A stretch of 64,000 nucleotides of DNA from Oceanisphaera avium (GTDB lineage Bacteria > Pseudomonadota > Gammaproteobacteria > Enterobacterales > Aeromonadaceae): assembly GCF_002157875.1 (NCBI RefSeq), contig NZ_CP021376.1, positions 1,992,501 to 2,056,500 of the forward strand, given 5' to 3'. Made by a program: the position numbers and the translations under genes. The notes beneath the pieces are model-generated. The model did no database searches and had not been told where the DNA came from. It saw only the letters and a program-made list of their open reading frames with translations. Positions 27,455 through 38,342 of this stretch are shown piece by piece (the first letter of the stretch is position 1; each line of letters begins with the position of its first letter).

Positions 27455-28692
27455 GATTTTAGCTCCAGATGAGGGCGGTGCATCGGCAATAAGCCTTGGG
27501 GGCGCCAAATCATCATTAACACCATCAGCAAGCCAAATAATAACATTCGGTATTCATTAAACTCTCGGGTGAGCTCCGGCAATATGGTCATCACAATAGC
27601 GGCTAATACCACGCCCACTTGGGAGCCCATGCCACCTAATACCACAATGGCTAAAATAATCGCCGACTCAATGAACACAAACGACTCGGGGCTAATAAAA
27701 CCTTGGCGCGCGGCAAAAAAACTGCCAGCAAAACCGGCAAAGGCCGCGCCTATGGTAAAAGCACTCAGTTTAATTAAAGTGGGATTTAAGCCTAATGAAC
27801 GACAGGCAATTTCATCTTCACGCAGGGCTTCCCACGCCCGACCAATTGGCATACGCAATAGGCGATTAATAACAAATAAGGTCAGGAGCACTAATAACAG
27901 CGCCAGCAAATATAAGAAAATTACTTTATGGTTAGAGTTATAGGCAATATTAAAAAACTCATGAAAAGTATTATCGCCTCGGCGATCAAACTGTAAACCA
28001 AATAAAGTCGGTTTAGGAATGCCTGCAATACCGTTTGGCCCACCGGTAATTTCCGTCATATTATTCAGTAAAATTCGAATAATCTCGCCAAAGCCTAAGG
28101 TAACAATGGCCAAATAATCGCCCCGTAGGCGCAGCACGGGAAAGCCTAATAAAAAGCCAAACAAGGCGGCCATCGCGCCTGAGATAAATAAACAGCTCCA
28201 AAAATCTAAGCCAAAATAAGCATTTAATAAGGCGTAGCTGTAGGCACCTACCGCATAAAAGGCCACATAACCTAAGTCCAATAAGCCCGCCAGCCCTACT
28301 ACCACGTTTAAACCAAGACCTAACATCACATAAATAAGGGTTAAGGTGGCTAAATCTACGGCACCGCGTGAGCCCATAAATGGCCAAATTAATAACGTCG
28401 CTAACACTAAGGCACTCAGCAGCCGATAGGCGCCAGGTTTCTCTTCGGGTGCCGGCAGCGCAAACTGACCTTTTCGATCTAATAACAGGCGTAGCCAATG
28501 GCGTAACTTAGTGTGAAATAACTGCGCGACAAACACTAAGGCCATGCCCAGCGCCAGCCATTGCCAAGTGGCATCTAGACGGTTCGTGACCACCAACTGG
28601 GTACCGGCCGTTTCAAGACGAAAGCCCAGTAGCCAGCCGGCTAATAATAAAAATAAGCCACTGGCTAGCACCGCAGATTTAAGGCTATTCAT
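27451..28692 (-). CDS. livM: Branched-chain amino acid ABC importer, permease LivM
   Basis: Inner-membrane permease of the BPD_transp_2 family, 413 residues (E. coli LivM 425). An N-terminal extension of about 90 residues with extra helices precedes the conserved core. The EAA-like coupling motif [14 protein letters not shown] is clear. It overlaps livH and livG by four bases (ATGA) at either end. It forms the channel with LivH. Confidence 0.95.
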   Translation of the reverse strand: MNSLKSAVLASGLFLLLAGWLLGFRLETAGTQLVVTNRLDATWQWLALGMALVFVAQLFHTKLRHWLRLLLDRKGQFALPAPEEKPGAYRLLSALVLATLLIWPFMGSRGAVDLATLTLIYVMLGLGLNVVVGLAGLLDLGYVAFYAVGAYSYALLNAYFGLDFWSCLFISGAMAALFGFLLGFPVLRLRGDYLAIVTLGFGEIIRILLNNMTEITGGPNGIAGIPKPTLFGLQFDRRGDNTFHEFFNIAYNSNHKVIFLYLLALLLVLLTLFVINRLLRMPIGRAWEALREDEIACRSLGLNPTLIKLSAFTIGAAFAGFAGSFFAARQGFISPESFVFIESAIILAIVVLGGMGSQVGVVLAAIVMTILPELTREFNEYRMLLFGLLMVLMMIWRPQGLLPMHRPHLELKS

Positions 28693-29612
28693 ACTTTTTC
28701 TACCTCCGGCTTACCCAAAATACCGGTCGGCATAAATAATAGCACCGCAATCAATAAGCCAAATGACACCACGTCTTTATATTCGGTACTAAAATACGCG
28801 CCTGTCATGGCTTCTGTTACGCCTAATAACACGCCACCTAATACAGCACCCGGAATGCTACCAATGCCGCCTAATACTGCAGCGGTAAAGGCTTTTAAGC
28901 CGGCCATAAAGCCAATATAAGGATTAATCACCCCGTAATAAGAGCTAAGTAAGACGCCCGCAATTGCGGCTAAGGCGGCGCCGATCACAAAGGTGAGGGA
29001 AATAACCGTATTGCTATTAATGCCCAGTAGGTTGGCCATCTGTAAGTCTTCAGCACAGGCACGACAGGCGCGCCCCATACGAGAGCGAGAAATAAACCAC
29101 GATAACAACACCATAGTGACTAAGGTGACCGCAAAGATAATCAACTGCATATAAGATAAGGAGGCTTGAAAATTACCTTGGCCAAAATTCCAACCGCCCG
29201 TAATTAAGCGCGGCATGGCAATATCGCGAGAGCCTTGAAAGAGGCGCATCATATTTTGTAAAAAAATCGACATGCCAATAGCAGAAATTAAGGCAATTAA
29301 GCGTTTACTGTCGCGTAGCGGGCGATAAGCCACCCGTTCAATGGAATAGCCATAAACACTGGTTAATATAATACTGGCTAAGAAGGCGCTGGTTAAGAGC
29401 AAAAAGGTGCTATCTATGCCAAACATCAGTAAGGCGGTCATTACCATAAATGAGGCGTAGCCGCCTATCATATAGACCTCGCCATGAGCGAAGTTAATCA
29501 TGCCAATAATGCCATAGACCATGGTGTAGCCAATGGCGATCAACGCATAGGTGCTGCCGATGGTGAGGCCATTAAGCAGTTGTTGTATAAAATACAGCAC
29601 AGGCTCAGACAT
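28689..29612 (-). CDS. livH: Branched-chain amino acid ABC importer, permease LivH
   Basis: The shorter permease subunit, 307 residues (E. coli 308), with about eight helices. The start [20 protein letters not shown] and the coupling motif [16 protein letters not shown] are typical. AAGGAAACC precedes the ATG. It is separated from livK by about 110 bases containing a hairpin, then coupled to livM. Confidence 0.95.
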   Translation of the reverse strand: MSEPVLYFIQQLLNGLTIGSTYALIAIGYTMVYGIIGMINFAHGEVYMIGGYASFMVMTALLMFGIDSTFLLLTSAFLASIILTSVYGYSIERVAYRPLRDSKRLIALISAIGMSIFLQNMMRLFQGSRDIAMPRLITGGWNFGQGNFQASLSYMQLIIFAVTLVTMVLLSWFISRSRMGRACRACAEDLQMANLLGINSNTVISLTFVIGAALAAIAGVLLSSYYGVINPYIGFMAGLKAFTAAVLGGIGSIPGAVLGGVLLGVTEAMTGAYFSTEYKDVVSFGLLIAVLLFMPTGILGKPEVEKV

Positions 29613-29695
29613 ATCTGGTTTCCTTACCTTAGGAACGAGCCGTCATAGCAAAGAGCTCATTGCTAAACCAACACAGCGCGTTCGCCTTAAGCAAT

Positions 29696-29717
29696 AAAGC
29701 CCGCCTAAGCGAGCTTT
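29696..29717 (-). terminator. Hairpin between livK and livH, possible partial terminator
   Basis: On the minus strand AAGCTCGC and GCGGGCTT pair with one wobble across TTAG, directly after the livK stop. The following bases are only weakly T-rich. Such a structure may stabilise the livK message and let the binding protein exceed the membrane components. Confidence 0.5.
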
Positions 29718-29722
29718 ATGTT

Positions 29723-30856
29723 TTACATCTGAGTAGAAGTGCCGTCTTTATGCCACTCAAAAACGCCAAACTCAAAGCCAACTAAGTCACCTTTATCATC
29801 CCACGATAAAGGCCCCATCACGGTATTAACCGGCTTAGTACGCAGAGCTTGTGCCACCGCATCTGGGTCTGGACCGGCACGTTTTATGCCCTCAGCAATC
29901 ACTTGTACTGCCGCGTAGGTAGTCCACACAAAAGGCCCGCTGGCATCTAAGCCTTTAGCTTCAATGGCGCTGACAATCTCGGCGTTTTCTGGCTCGAGAT
30001 CGTATTTTTTAGGTAAGGTAACTAATAAGCCTTCTGAAGCATCCCCAGCAATAGAGGTAATATCTTTATGACCCACACCCTCTGGCCCCATAAAGCGCGC
30101 CTTAAAACCACGTTCTGCCGATTGGCGTAAAATTAGCCCCAACTCCGGGTGATAACCGCCGTAATAGACAAAATCCACCTTATCTCTTTGTAACTTAGCC
30201 ACTAACGTGGAGAAGTCTTTATCTCCTGCAGTCACGCCTTCATAAGCCACCACATTGGCGCCCGCTTCTTTTAGTGCATCGCGCACGCTAGAAGCTAAGC
30301 CTTCGCCATATTGTTTTTTATCGTGAATAATACCGATCCGCTCTGGCTTAGCTTGCTCCACAATATATTTAGCGGCCGTGGGTCCTTGATCACTATCTAG
30401 GCCAATGGTGCGCATGACCAGTGGCTGGCCTCGTTCGGTGATCACCGGGTTTGTGGCAGCCGGGGTGATCATCAAGATACCTTCATCGTCATAAACATCT
30501 GAAGCAGGCAAGGTACTATCCGAGCACAAATGTCCTACTACAAACTGAATACCGTCATTTACCACTTTATTCGCTACCGCTACGGCCTGCTTTGGGTCAC
30601 AGGCATCGTCGTACTCCGCGGCTTCAAGTTGATAATCCCCTAAAGTGCCAGACTTGTTTAATAGCTCTACAGCCATGCGCCCACCGGTAAACTCCATATC
30701 ACCGTATTGCGCCACCGGTCCGGTAACGGGTCCTGCAATGGCAATTTTCACTGTCTCTGCAACCGCTGACCAAGCGGGGGTTAAAGTTAATGCCGCCGTT
30801 AATGCCGTAGTAACGGCCATTGATACGCCAGACATTTTTTTATTCCTTGTACTCAT
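29723..30856 (-). CDS. livK: Periplasmic branched-chain amino acid-binding protein
   Basis: Periplasmic receptor that hands Leu, Ile or Val to LivHM. About 377 residues from the ATG at 30856, which has AGGAAAG upstream; 28 in-frame codons further upstream look non-coding. Signal peptide about 1-34 ending SAVAE. The mature start [20 protein letters not shown] and the cysteine pair (DDACDP and LCSDST) match LivJ/LivK. Only one binding-protein gene is present here, so LivJ versus LivK cannot be separated. In E. coli the system responds to Lrp and leucine. Confidence 0.93.
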   Translation of the reverse strand: MSTRNKKMSGVSMAVTTALTAALTLTPAWSAVAETVKIAIAGPVTGPVAQYGDMEFTGGRMAVELLNKSGTLGDYQLEAAEYDDACDPKQAVAVANKVVNDGIQFVVGHLCSDSTLPASDVYDDEGILMITPAATNPVITERGQPLVMRTIGLDSDQGPTAAKYIVEQAKPERIGIIHDKKQYGEGLASSVRDALKEAGANVVAYEGVTAGDKDFSTLVAKLQRDKVDFVYYGGYHPELGLILRQSAERGFKARFMGPEGVGHKDITSIAGDASEGLLVTLPKKYDLEPENAEIVSAIEAKGLDASGPFVWTTYAAVQVIAEGIKRAGPDPDAVAQALRTKPVNTVMGPLSWDDKGDLVGFEFGVFEWHKDGTSTQM

Positions 30857-31062
30857 CTCGCTTTCCTCTATCCATTGAGTGATTGCGCCGGAATGAGTCC
30901 GGACTGTTCTTTTTCTAACCCGAGGCTGGAGGTTTAACAAGCGAAATGTGTAAAGCGAGACTGCGCTTTGCTGACAAATGCAAAAATTGTGAAGCTAGGC
31001 GCTTTTTAGCAGACAAATTAAAGCAAGCAGCTAAACAAGCGGGCGCATAACCGCCAGGCATA

Positions 31063-31099
31063 AAAAAACCAAGACCGATATTTTTAGCCTTGGTTTAAA
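31063..31099 (-). terminator. Intrinsic terminator of kbl-tdh
   Basis: On the minus strand AAACCAAG and CTTGGTTT pair across a loop of about 15 bases and run into TTTT, 25 bases after the tdh stop. Confidence 0.8.
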
Positions 31100-31124
31100 C
31101 AAACAGATAAAGGAAGGAATTAGC

Positions 31125-32150
31125 TTACGTCCAATCGAGGATAACTTTACCTGACTGGCCAGAGCGCATGGCATCAAAGCCTTGTTGAAAATCATCCACT
31201 TTAAAGTGATGGGTGATCATGGGGCTTAAATCTAAGCCAGACTGAATAAGGCTGGCCATCTTATACCAAGTCTCAAACATCTCTCGGCCATACACGCCCT
31301 TTAGCACTAAGCCCTTAAAAATCACCTTGGTCCAATCGATAGCCATTTCGTTAGGAGGGATCCCTAGCATGGCAACTTTGCCACCATGATTCATCTTATC
31401 GAGCATATCGCAAAAGGCGGCTGGCACGCCGGACATTTCTAAACCCACATCAAAACCTTCAGTCATACCCAGTTCAGCCATTACCTCAGCTAACTGTTCA
31501 TTGGCTACATTTACGGCGCGGGATACGCCCATTTGGCGCGCCAAATTAAGACGATAATCATTGATATCGGTAATAACGACATGTCGTGCACCGGCGTGGC
31601 GAGCAACTGCCGCCGCCATAATGCCAATGGGACCCGCGCCCGTAATCAACACATCCTCGCCTACTAAATCAAAGGATAAAGCGGTATGCACTGCATTACC
31701 AAAGGGATCAAAAATGGCCGCTAAATCATCCGTTACTTCATCGGGTAATTTAAAGGCATTAAAAGCAGGAATGACTAAATACTCGGCGAATGCCCCTTGG
31801 CGATTAACCCCCACCCCTACTGTATTTCGGCATAAATGAGTGCGACCTGCACGACAATTTCGACAATGCCCGCACGTTATATGCCCTTCACCGGAGACGC
31901 GATCACCGACGCTAAAGCCGCGCACTTCTTGGCCCATGCCGACCACTTCGCCTACATATTCATGGCCCACCACCATGGGCACGGGTATAGTATTTTGTGA
32001 CCACGTATCCCAATTATAAATATGAATATCGGTACCACAAATGGCGGTTTTGCGGATTTTTATTAGTAAGTCGTTATGACCTACCTCGGGCATCGGTACC
32101 TCTGTCATCCACATGCCGGGCTCAGTTTTCAACTTGGCTAAGGCTTTCAT
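31125..32150 (-). CDS. tdh: L-threonine 3-dehydrogenase
   Basis: A zinc alcohol-dehydrogenase-family enzyme that oxidises threonine to 2-amino-3-ketobutyrate with NAD+. It has 341 residues, as in E. coli. Catalytic-zinc motifs [15 protein letters not shown] and [10 protein letters not shown], the structural-zinc cysteines in [15 protein letters not shown], and the NAD loop [12 protein letters not shown] are intact. It follows kbl by nine bases. Because kbl is frameshifted here, the product might not be cleaved to glycine and acetyl-CoA, if the frameshift is real. Confidence 0.97.
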   Translation of the reverse strand: MKALAKLKTEPGMWMTEVPMPEVGHNDLLIKIRKTAICGTDIHIYNWDTWSQNTIPVPMVVGHEYVGEVVGMGQEVRGFSVGDRVSGEGHITCGHCRNCRAGRTHLCRNTVGVGVNRQGAFAEYLVIPAFNAFKLPDEVTDDLAAIFDPFGNAVHTALSFDLVGEDVLITGAGPIGIMAAAVARHAGARHVVITDINDYRLNLARQMGVSRAVNVANEQLAEVMAELGMTEGFDVGLEMSGVPAAFCDMLDKMNHGGKVAMLGIPPNEMAIDWTKVIFKGLVLKGVYGREMFETWYKMASLIQSGLDLSPMITHHFKVDDFQQGFDAMRSGQSGKVILDWT

Positions 32151-32159
32151 GCTGACTCC

Positions 32160-33349
32160 TTAAATGACGTTTAACTCGCGACCCACTTTAATAAAAGCAG
32201 CAATGGCTTTATCCAGCTGTTCACGGCTATGTGCCGCCGACATTTGGGTACGAATACGCGCTTGGCCTTTAGGTACCACTGGGAAAGAAAAACCAATCAC
32301 ATAAATACCCAACGCCAAGAGCTTTTCAGACATCTTAGCTGCTAAAGCCGCATCACCTAGCATCACCGGAATAATGGCATGATCTTGGCCCGTCAAGGTA
32401 AATCCCGCCGCCGTCATCTGCTCCCGAAAATAAGCACTGTTTTCTCGAACCTTAGTGCGCAGCGCATCGCCGTCTTTCAGCATCTCCAACACCCTAATAG
32501 AAGCCGCAACGATGGCAGGAGCCACTGAATTGGAAAAGAGATAGGGCCTTGAGCGTTGGCGTAACCAGTCAATCACTTCTTTTTTACCTGAGGTATAACC
32601 CCCGAGGCCCCACCCAATGCCTTGCCTAGGGTGCCGGTAACTAAATGCACGCGATCCGCTACCCCGCAATATTCAGGGGTGCCCCGGCCATGCTCGCCAA
32701 CAAAGCCCACCGCATGGGAGTCATCCACCATGACTATGGCGTTATATTGTTCTGCTAAATCACAAATGGCAGAAAGGTTGGCAATCACGCCATCCATGGA
32801 GAAAACGCCATCGGTGGCAATTAGGATAAAACGAGCGCCGGCGGCTTTCGCTTGCTTAAGCTGTGTTTCTAGCTCTGCCATATCGTTATTGGCATACCGA
32901 TAGCGCTTAGCTTTGCACAACCGCACGCCATCAATAATAGAGGCGTGATTAAGCGCATCGGAAATAATGGCATCTTCAGGACCGAGTAAAGTTTCAAATA
33001 AGCCGGTATTAGCGTCAAAGCAGGAGGTATAAAGAATGGTGTCTTCCATGCCAAGGAAGTCGGAGAGACTGGCTTCTAATTGTTTATGTAAGTCTTGAGT
33101 GCCACAGATAAAGCGTACCGATGCCATCCCAAAGCCGTGGCTGTCTAGCCCATGTTTGGCAGCACTAATTAGCTCTGGGTGATTAGCTAGCCCCAAATAG
33201 TTGTTAGCGCAAAAGTTAATCACCTCTTGCTCCGCCACTTCAATGGCCGCACTTTGCGGTGAGCTTATTACCCGCTCTTCTTTAAATAATCCCTCAGCAT
33301 GGCTTTGGGCAAGCTGGGTAGATAAGTGAGCATAAAACTCTGCTGGCAT
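32160..33349 (-). pseudogene. kbl: 2-amino-3-ketobutyrate CoA ligase, frameshifted
   Basis: A PLP enzyme that would cleave 2-amino-3-ketobutyrate with CoA to glycine and acetyl-CoA. The first part (33349 to about 32604) runs through the PLP-lysine motif [12 protein letters not shown], then shifts into VIPQVKKK and stops at 32573. The rest, [20 protein letters not shown] to the end, is in another frame to 32160. Restoring one G in the G5 run at 32599-32603 would rejoin a normal protein of about 396 residues (E. coli 398). Everything else is intact. A homopolymer sequencing error is as likely as a real mutation. AGGAG precedes the ATG at 33349. Confidence 0.9.
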
Positions 33350-33444
33350 CACGAACTCCTACTATTAATCTGAGTGATTAGCGTTAGTCGCTTTACTTTA
33401 CTCCTTAGCTTGGCATTTTCCACAGCATATCCCACCAATCTGCC

Positions 33445-34101
33445 TTACTTGTGAAAGGGATCACTGGGATCAGCGGACAGTGCCTGATAATGTGCCATTA
33501 AATTAGCTAGCTCTAGGCCAAACTGTGGGTGAAAATAGGGTTTTAATAGCAACAATACTCGGGATACGCCTTCATAAAGCACTGCTTGGCTAATATTAGG
33601 CACCAACGATTGCGCCGCTTGATAACTCACCCAAAAAGAAGCTAATAATTTTAACACGTCAGTTAAAGGAGCAATTTCAGCTTCGGGAATCATTAACACT
33701 TGTTGGCGATTAAGCGCGCTTAACAACGCTTGCAAATTAATGGTCAGTTCTTGTTGTGCCAATAAGTATTGCTTATGTAACTCAGGGTCACGCTGCAAAA
33801 TATCATTCAAATTGGCATAGAAAAAACGAAACTCCCACATACCGTAGAAGGTGGCGTCTAAGTAGTGAAACCACATGGCGGGACTGGTAGGTTCGCTAAC
33901 AGGAGCGAAGCTTTGGCGTAAATGGCCGCTATATTGCTGGAAAATAGCGGAAATTATGTGGTTTTTATTACGAAAGTGATAATAGAGATTGCCAGGGCTC
34001 ATCCCTAAATGTGCCGCTATGTGATTGGTGGTCACGTTTGCCTCTCCTTGCTCATTAAATAGTTGCAAGGCAGCGGCAATAATCCGTTGTTTGGTGGTCA
34101 T
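33445..34101 (-). CDS. TetR/AcrR-family transcriptional regulator
   Basis: About 218 residues. The N-terminal helix-turn-helix shows the TetR pattern: AALQLFNEQGEANVTTNHIAA, then HLGMSPGNLYYHFRNKNHI. The ligand domain is rich in aromatic residues (FHYLDATFYGMWEFRFFYANL) and has no match I can name with confidence. It lies upstream of kbl-tdh on the same strand with a 95-base gap, and divergent from hldD, so it could regulate itself or either neighbour. A 12-base palindrome CTTAAGCTTAAG at 34165-34176 is a possible site. The effector is unknown. Confidence 0.85.
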   Translation of the reverse strand: MTTKQRIIAAALQLFNEQGEANVTTNHIAAHLGMSPGNLYYHFRNKNHIISAIFQQYSGHLRQSFAPVSEPTSPAMWFHYLDATFYGMWEFRFFYANLNDILQRDPELHKQYLLAQQELTINLQALLSALNRQQVLMIPEAEIAPLTDVLKLLASFWVSYQAAQSLVPNISQAVLYEGVSRVLLLLKPYFHPQFGLELANLMAHYQALSADPSDPFHK

Positions 34102-34244
34102 CCGTGGAACCAAATGTTGAAGGTTATTTGCTTCTAATATAACACAGCCAGAGGAGTTAGTTTTCTTAAGCTTAAGCGTGATAAACTTAAATGAATTTTA
34201 TTAACCACCAATGCCGGACCTCCGGCCAATCAGGGGCAGACTGA

Positions 34245-35198
34245 ATGATCATAGTAACTGGCGGCGCCGGCTTTATTGGCAGTAACTTAGTAAAATCACT
34301 GAATGAACAAGGCCGCAGCGATGTAGTGGTGGTTGATGACCTTACGGATGGTACTAAATTTGTAAACCTTGCAGACTTAACCATCGCCGACTATCTCGAT
34401 AAAGACGAGTTTATTCAGCGCATTTTCTCTGGCGACGACTTTGAAGAATGGGGCGGCATCGAAGTGATTTTTCATGAAGGTGCTTGTTCTGCCACCACCG
34501 AGTGGGATGGCAAGTTCATGATGGAAAACAACTACCAATATTCCAAAGACTTGCTGCATTACTGCGTAGAACGCGAGATCCCCTTCATTTACGCCTCCTC
34601 TGCCGCTACCTACGGTGGCCGCAACGACAACTTCATCGAAGAGCCACAATACGAGCAGCCGTTGAATGTCTACGGCTACTCCAAGCAATTATTTGATCAA
34701 TATGTGCGCCGTTTAATGCCCCATATTAGCTCACAAGTGGTGGGCTTAAAGTACTTTAACGTCTATGGCCCTCGCGAACAGCATAAATGCGGCATGTCGA
34801 GTGTGGCATTCCATCTTAATACTCAACTGCACAAAGGCGAAAATCCTAAGCTGTTTGCCGGCTGCGACGGCTTCCCTGACGGCGGCCAAATGCGCGACTT
34901 CATCTATGTAGAAGACGTGTGTAAGGTCAACCTGTGGTTTTGGCAAAATCCCCAAGTAAGCGGTATTTTTAACTGCGGCACTGGCCGAGCCGAGCCCTTT
35001 CAAAACGTGGCCGAGGCGGTAATTAAGCATCATAATAAAGGCGAGGTTGAATATATTCCCTTCCCTGATCAGCTAAAAGGTCGCTATCAAAGCTTTACTC
35101 AAGCCGACTTAACTAAACTGCGCGCCGCCGGTTACCCACATAACTTTAAAACCGTTGCCGAAGGCACAGCCGAATATATGGCGTGGCTAAATAAGTAA
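34245..35198 (+). CDS. hldD: ADP-L-glycero-D-manno-heptose-6-epimerase
   Basis: Makes the heptose donor for the LPS inner core (also called rfaD). An extended short-chain dehydrogenase of 317 residues. The NADP loop is [11 protein letters not shown] and the catalytic YxxxK is [20 protein letters not shown] is characteristic of the family. It opens the LPS core locus, and its product is the substrate for the heptosyltransferases encoded at 39-48 kb. Confidence 0.97.
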   Translation: MIIVTGGAGFIGSNLVKSLNEQGRSDVVVVDDLTDGTKFVNLADLTIADYLDKDEFIQRIFSGDDFEEWGGIEVIFHEGACSATTEWDGKFMMENNYQYSKDLLHYCVEREIPFIYASSAATYGGRNDNFIEEPQYEQPLNVYGYSKQLFDQYVRRLMPHISSQVVGLKYFNVYGPREQHKCGMSSVAFHLNTQLHKGENPKLFAGCDGFPDGGQMRDFIYVEDVCKVNLWFWQNPQVSGIFNCGTGRAEPFQNVAEAVIKHHNKGEVEYIPFPDQLKGRYQSFTQADLTKLRAAGYPHNFKTVAEGTAEYMAWLNK

Positions 35199-35266
35199 TA
35201 TCTTGCGGCCCGCGCTAAGCAGGCTGCGAGTAAGACATGGCGCTCGGCAAGGAGTAACAGCACAGC

Positions 35267-37033
35267 ATGAATATCTTAATGGCCCTATCACAATTAGAAG
35301 TGACGGGAGCCGAAGTCTACGCGACCACGGTGGGCGATGAACTCACTAAGCGGGGTCACAGAGTATGCTATGTCTCCGATACTCTGACCAAGCCCCACCT
35401 TGGCGAATTTTTTAAGCTGCGCTTTAATAAGCGCAGTGTTCCAAGGCGTTTTTGGCATGTGGCCTATTTAGTCTATCTCATTAAAAAGCACCGTATTCAA
35501 GTAGTGCACGCTCATAGTCGTGCTTCAAGTTGGAGCTGCTATGTAGCCTGTAAAATTACAGGCACCGCCATGATCACCAGCGTTCATGGTCGCCAGCCAG
35601 TACATGCTTCACGTAAAAAATTTCATGCGCTAGGTGATAAAGCACTGGCAGTGTGTGAAGCGGTGCGCGAGCAGCTAATCACCAGCTTAGGTGTGGCACC
35701 AGAGCTCATTAACATTGGGCGCAATGGTATTAATACCGAGCACTATCAGCCCTGCCCTGCCCCACATAACACCAAACCGGTGATCAGTATTATTGGTCGA
35801 TTAACGGGGCCTAAAGGCGAGCTTTGTTATCGCTTACTCGATGAATGTTTAGACTTAGATAACTATCAAGTACAAATCGCCTCTGGTTCTGTGGTGCCGG
35901 AACGCTTTGCGCGTTTTAAAACAAAAGTACAGTTTCTCGGCTATGTGCAAGATGTGCCGGCGTTAATTGCACAAGCTGATTTAGTAATCGGTGCCGGTCG
36001 GGTAGCAATGGAAGCCATACTAATGCAGCGCCCTATCTTTGCCATTGGTGAAGCTAATGCGATTGGCTTGGTCAATGAAGATAATCTTACTGGGGCTATG
36101 TCTAGCAACTTCGGCGATATAGGTCCTAAAGATCTAGATATCGACTTTTCACGTCTCGCTGCAGATATCGCCAGTGCGCTAATGCAACCCAGCCCCAGTG
36201 CCGGTTTAGTTGCGCAAGTGAAAGTTCAGTACGACTTACAAGCGGTAGTGGAACAGTTAGAACAAGAATACCAAAGTGTTTACGTGCATAAACAGCGCCG
36301 CGAAATGCCGATTATTATGTATCATCGCTTTATTAAAGATGACACTGAAAAAGGCGTACACGGCACCTATATGCACGTTGATATGCTGGAAAAACACTTT
36401 AAGCTGCTAAAGCGCCTAGGCTATGAAACGTTAATCTTTAGCGACCTTGCCAAACAGGGTGTCGCCGAACGTTTAAACCCCAATAAAAAATACATTATGC
36501 TGACCGTCGATGACGGTTATAAAGATAACTATGAACTGTTATTTCCGCTGTTAAAAAAATATAATTTTAAGGCCGTAATATACGCAGTAACCGGTGAAGA
36601 GTTTAATCGCTGGGACGTAGAGCAACCGGACAATCCAGAAAAACGCGTACCGCTCATGAGCCCCGCACAAATAAAAGAAATGGCTAATTCAGGTTTAGTG
36701 GAGTTTGGTGGTCATACCCTGACTCATCCACACTTAGATACCCTAGATAAAGAGACACAACGATTTGAAATTGCTGAAAATAAAGCACAACTCGAGCAAC
36801 TCATCGGTAAGCCTTTATATTCTTTTGCTTATCCCTTCGGCAGTCATAACCAAGACAGCAAGGATCTTGCCAAAGAACTCGGTTATCCCTACGCCGTCGC
36901 CACCAATAGCGGCCCCCTTGCTATGCACGAAGACAAATATCAAATTCGACGCATCGCCATCTTCCCCCGCACCGATGTATTTGGCCTGTGGCGTAAGATC
37001 AGAGGGAATTATGTGTTTAGAAAAAGAAAATAA
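35267..37033 (+). CDS. wahA: Two-domain LPS core enzyme: GT4 glycosyltransferase fused to polysaccharide deacetylase (WahA-like)
   Basis: A 588-residue fusion. Residues 1 to about 335 are a GT-B family 4 glycosyltransferase (VVHAHSRASS, NGINTEHYQP, IGRLTGPKGE). Residues from about 340 (MPIIMYHRF) form a NodB-type carbohydrate esterase 4 domain with the metal motif LTVDDGY, the zinc-ligand motif GGHTLTHPHL and AYPFGSHN. In Aeromonas hydrophila the two-domain WahA adds GlcNAc to the core and deacetylates it to glucosamine; the same architecture and locus type suggest the same job here. No signal peptide, so it acts in the cytoplasm. Catalytic details of the GT half are inferred. Confidence 0.82.
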   Translation: MNILMALSQLEVTGAEVYATTVGDELTKRGHRVCYVSDTLTKPHLGEFFKLRFNKRSVPRRFWHVAYLVYLIKKHRIQVVHAHSRASSWSCYVACKITGTAMITSVHGRQPVHASRKKFHALGDKALAVCEAVREQLITSLGVAPELINIGRNGINTEHYQPCPAPHNTKPVISIIGRLTGPKGELCYRLLDECLDLDNYQVQIASGSVVPERFARFKTKVQFLGYVQDVPALIAQADLVIGAGRVAMEAILMQRPIFAIGEANAIGLVNEDNLTGAMSSNFGDIGPKDLDIDFSRLAADIASALMQPSPSAGLVAQVKVQYDLQAVVEQLEQEYQSVYVHKQRREMPIIMYHRFIKDDTEKGVHGTYMHVDMLEKHFKLLKRLGYETLIFSDLAKQGVAERLNPNKKYIMLTVDDGYKDNYELLFPLLKKYNFKAVIYAVTGEEFNRWDVEQPDNPEKRVPLMSPAQIKEMANSGLVEFGGHTLTHPHLDTLDKETQRFEIAENKAQLEQLIGKPLYSFAYPFGSHNQDSKDLAKELGYPYAVATNSGPLAMHEDKYQIRRIAIFPRTDVFGLWRKIRGNYVFRKRK

Positions 37034-37054
37034 TCTTCTTATTGGACTTCTTCG

Positions 37055-37666
37055 ATGATAGAAAAATTAAAGATTAGGTTACTTAACTTAGTAAAAAGCA
37101 GAAATAATTATATTTCAATTAGCCCTAAATCTTATTTAATATGGAACAAAATAAAAATATCTGGAAAAAAAAATAATTTAATTATATCAGGAAATGGAAA
37201 ATTACGTAGATGCAATATCAGCGTAAAAGGAAATAATAACTTAATAAAAGTAGAAGATGGCGCTAATATTAGTTATAGCAATTTAGAAGTGGTAGGGGAT
37301 AACTGCTTAATACAGATAGGTAAAAGAACCGACATTGGCGGTGCATATCTATCGGCAAAAGGTAATGCTACAAAGCTAACAATAGGCGATGACTGTATGC
37401 TCTCTAGAAACATAAACATAATGACCTATGATGGCCATCCTATTTTCGACATAAACACTAATGAAGAATTGAACTTACCCCAAAATATTTATATAGGAAA
37501 TAAAGTCTGGATTGCAGCTAATGCTTCCATATTGAAAGGGGTAAAAATTAATGATGGAAGTATCATTGGGTTCGGCTCTATCGTTACAAAAGATATAGAA
37601 GCCCACTCTATCGCGGTCGGTATCCCGGCTACAGTTACCAAAAAAAATATTTATTGGAATCATTGA
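37055..37666 (+). CDS. Hexapeptide-repeat acyltransferase (left-handed beta-helix)
   Basis: A soluble protein of 203 residues. From about residue 45 it is built of hexapeptide-like repeats (ISGNGKL, IGKRTDIGGA, IGDDCMLSRN). The probable catalytic histidine is in YDGHPIFD, followed by the WIAANASILKGVKI and GIPATVTKKN segments typical of NodL/WbbJ-type sugar O-acetyltransferases. The base composition is clearly more AT-rich than hldD or wahA. It is followed after two bases by a related gene. Acceptor unknown; LPS core sugars are plausible from context. Confidence 0.8.
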   Translation: MIEKLKIRLLNLVKSRNNYISISPKSYLIWNKIKISGKKNNLIISGNGKLRRCNISVKGNNNLIKVEDGANISYSNLEVVGDNCLIQIGKRTDIGGAYLSAKGNATKLTIGDDCMLSRNINIMTYDGHPIFDINTNEELNLPQNIYIGNKVWIAANASILKGVKINDGSIIGFGSIVTKDIEAHSIAVGIPATVTKKNIYWNH

Positions 37667-37668
37667 TT

Positions 37669-38331
37669 ATGAGCAAGATAATCATAAATTTCAGATACCT
37701 ATTAGGGCTTCCTAAAAGTATCTATGTTTGTTTACGATTATGTTCTTTTATAGATGCTGTACGTCTGCCTATTATAGTGTCTCATAAAACTAAACTACAA
37801 AATTTAAGTGGAAAAGTAACCTTAGACAAAGTTAAGACAGGAATTGTAAGAATAGGCTTTGGCAGTGTAGAGACTTATGACTTTTCTTACCAAAGAACGA
37901 TATTAAGTATAACAGGGCATGTTCATTTTAATGGCAAAGCTAAAATAGGATTTGGCTCTCGACTTTCTATTAATGGCTTACTTACTTTAGGTGAGAACTT
38001 CCAAATATCTGCTGCAAGCACTATAATTTCTCGCCACAATATATCAATTGGTAAAGACTCTTTAATAGCTTGGGAGTGCTTATTAACTGATGCAGATCAT
38101 CATCATATACTCGATAAAGAGGGCAATATAATAAATCAGCCAAAAGGTATAATAATTGGTGAACACGTTTGGGTTTGTGCAAGATCTACTATTCTAAAAG
38201 GTAGTGAAATAGCAGCTAACTGTATAATAGGAGCACAAAGCTTAGTTTCCGGGAAATTTAAAGAGGAGGGCAGTTTGATTGCCGGAAATCCAGCAAGTAA
38301 AATTAAAGAAAAAATAATTTGGAAAGAATAA
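37669..38331 (+). CDS. Second hexapeptide-repeat acyltransferase
   Basis: About 220 residues, starting at the ATG two bases after the preceding stop. It has an unusual N-terminal basic region, then repeats (IGFGSVET, IGFGSRLSI, IGKDSLIAW), a histidine cluster LTDADHHHI that should hold the catalytic base, and the C-terminal WVCARSTILKG and AGNPASKIK segments. AT-rich like its neighbour, so both probably arrived together. Substrate unknown; an O- or N-acetyltransferase acting on surface sugars is likely. Confidence 0.78.
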   Translation: MSKIIINFRYLLGLPKSIYVCLRLCSFIDAVRLPIIVSHKTKLQNLSGKVTLDKVKTGIVRIGFGSVETYDFSYQRTILSITGHVHFNGKAKIGFGSRLSINGLLTLGENFQISAASTIISRHNISIGKDSLIAWECLLTDADHHHILDKEGNIINQPKGIIIGEHVWVCARSTILKGSEIAANCIIGAQSLVSGKFKEEGSLIAGNPASKIKEKIIWKE

Positions 38332-38342
38332 CTTTAAAACTA

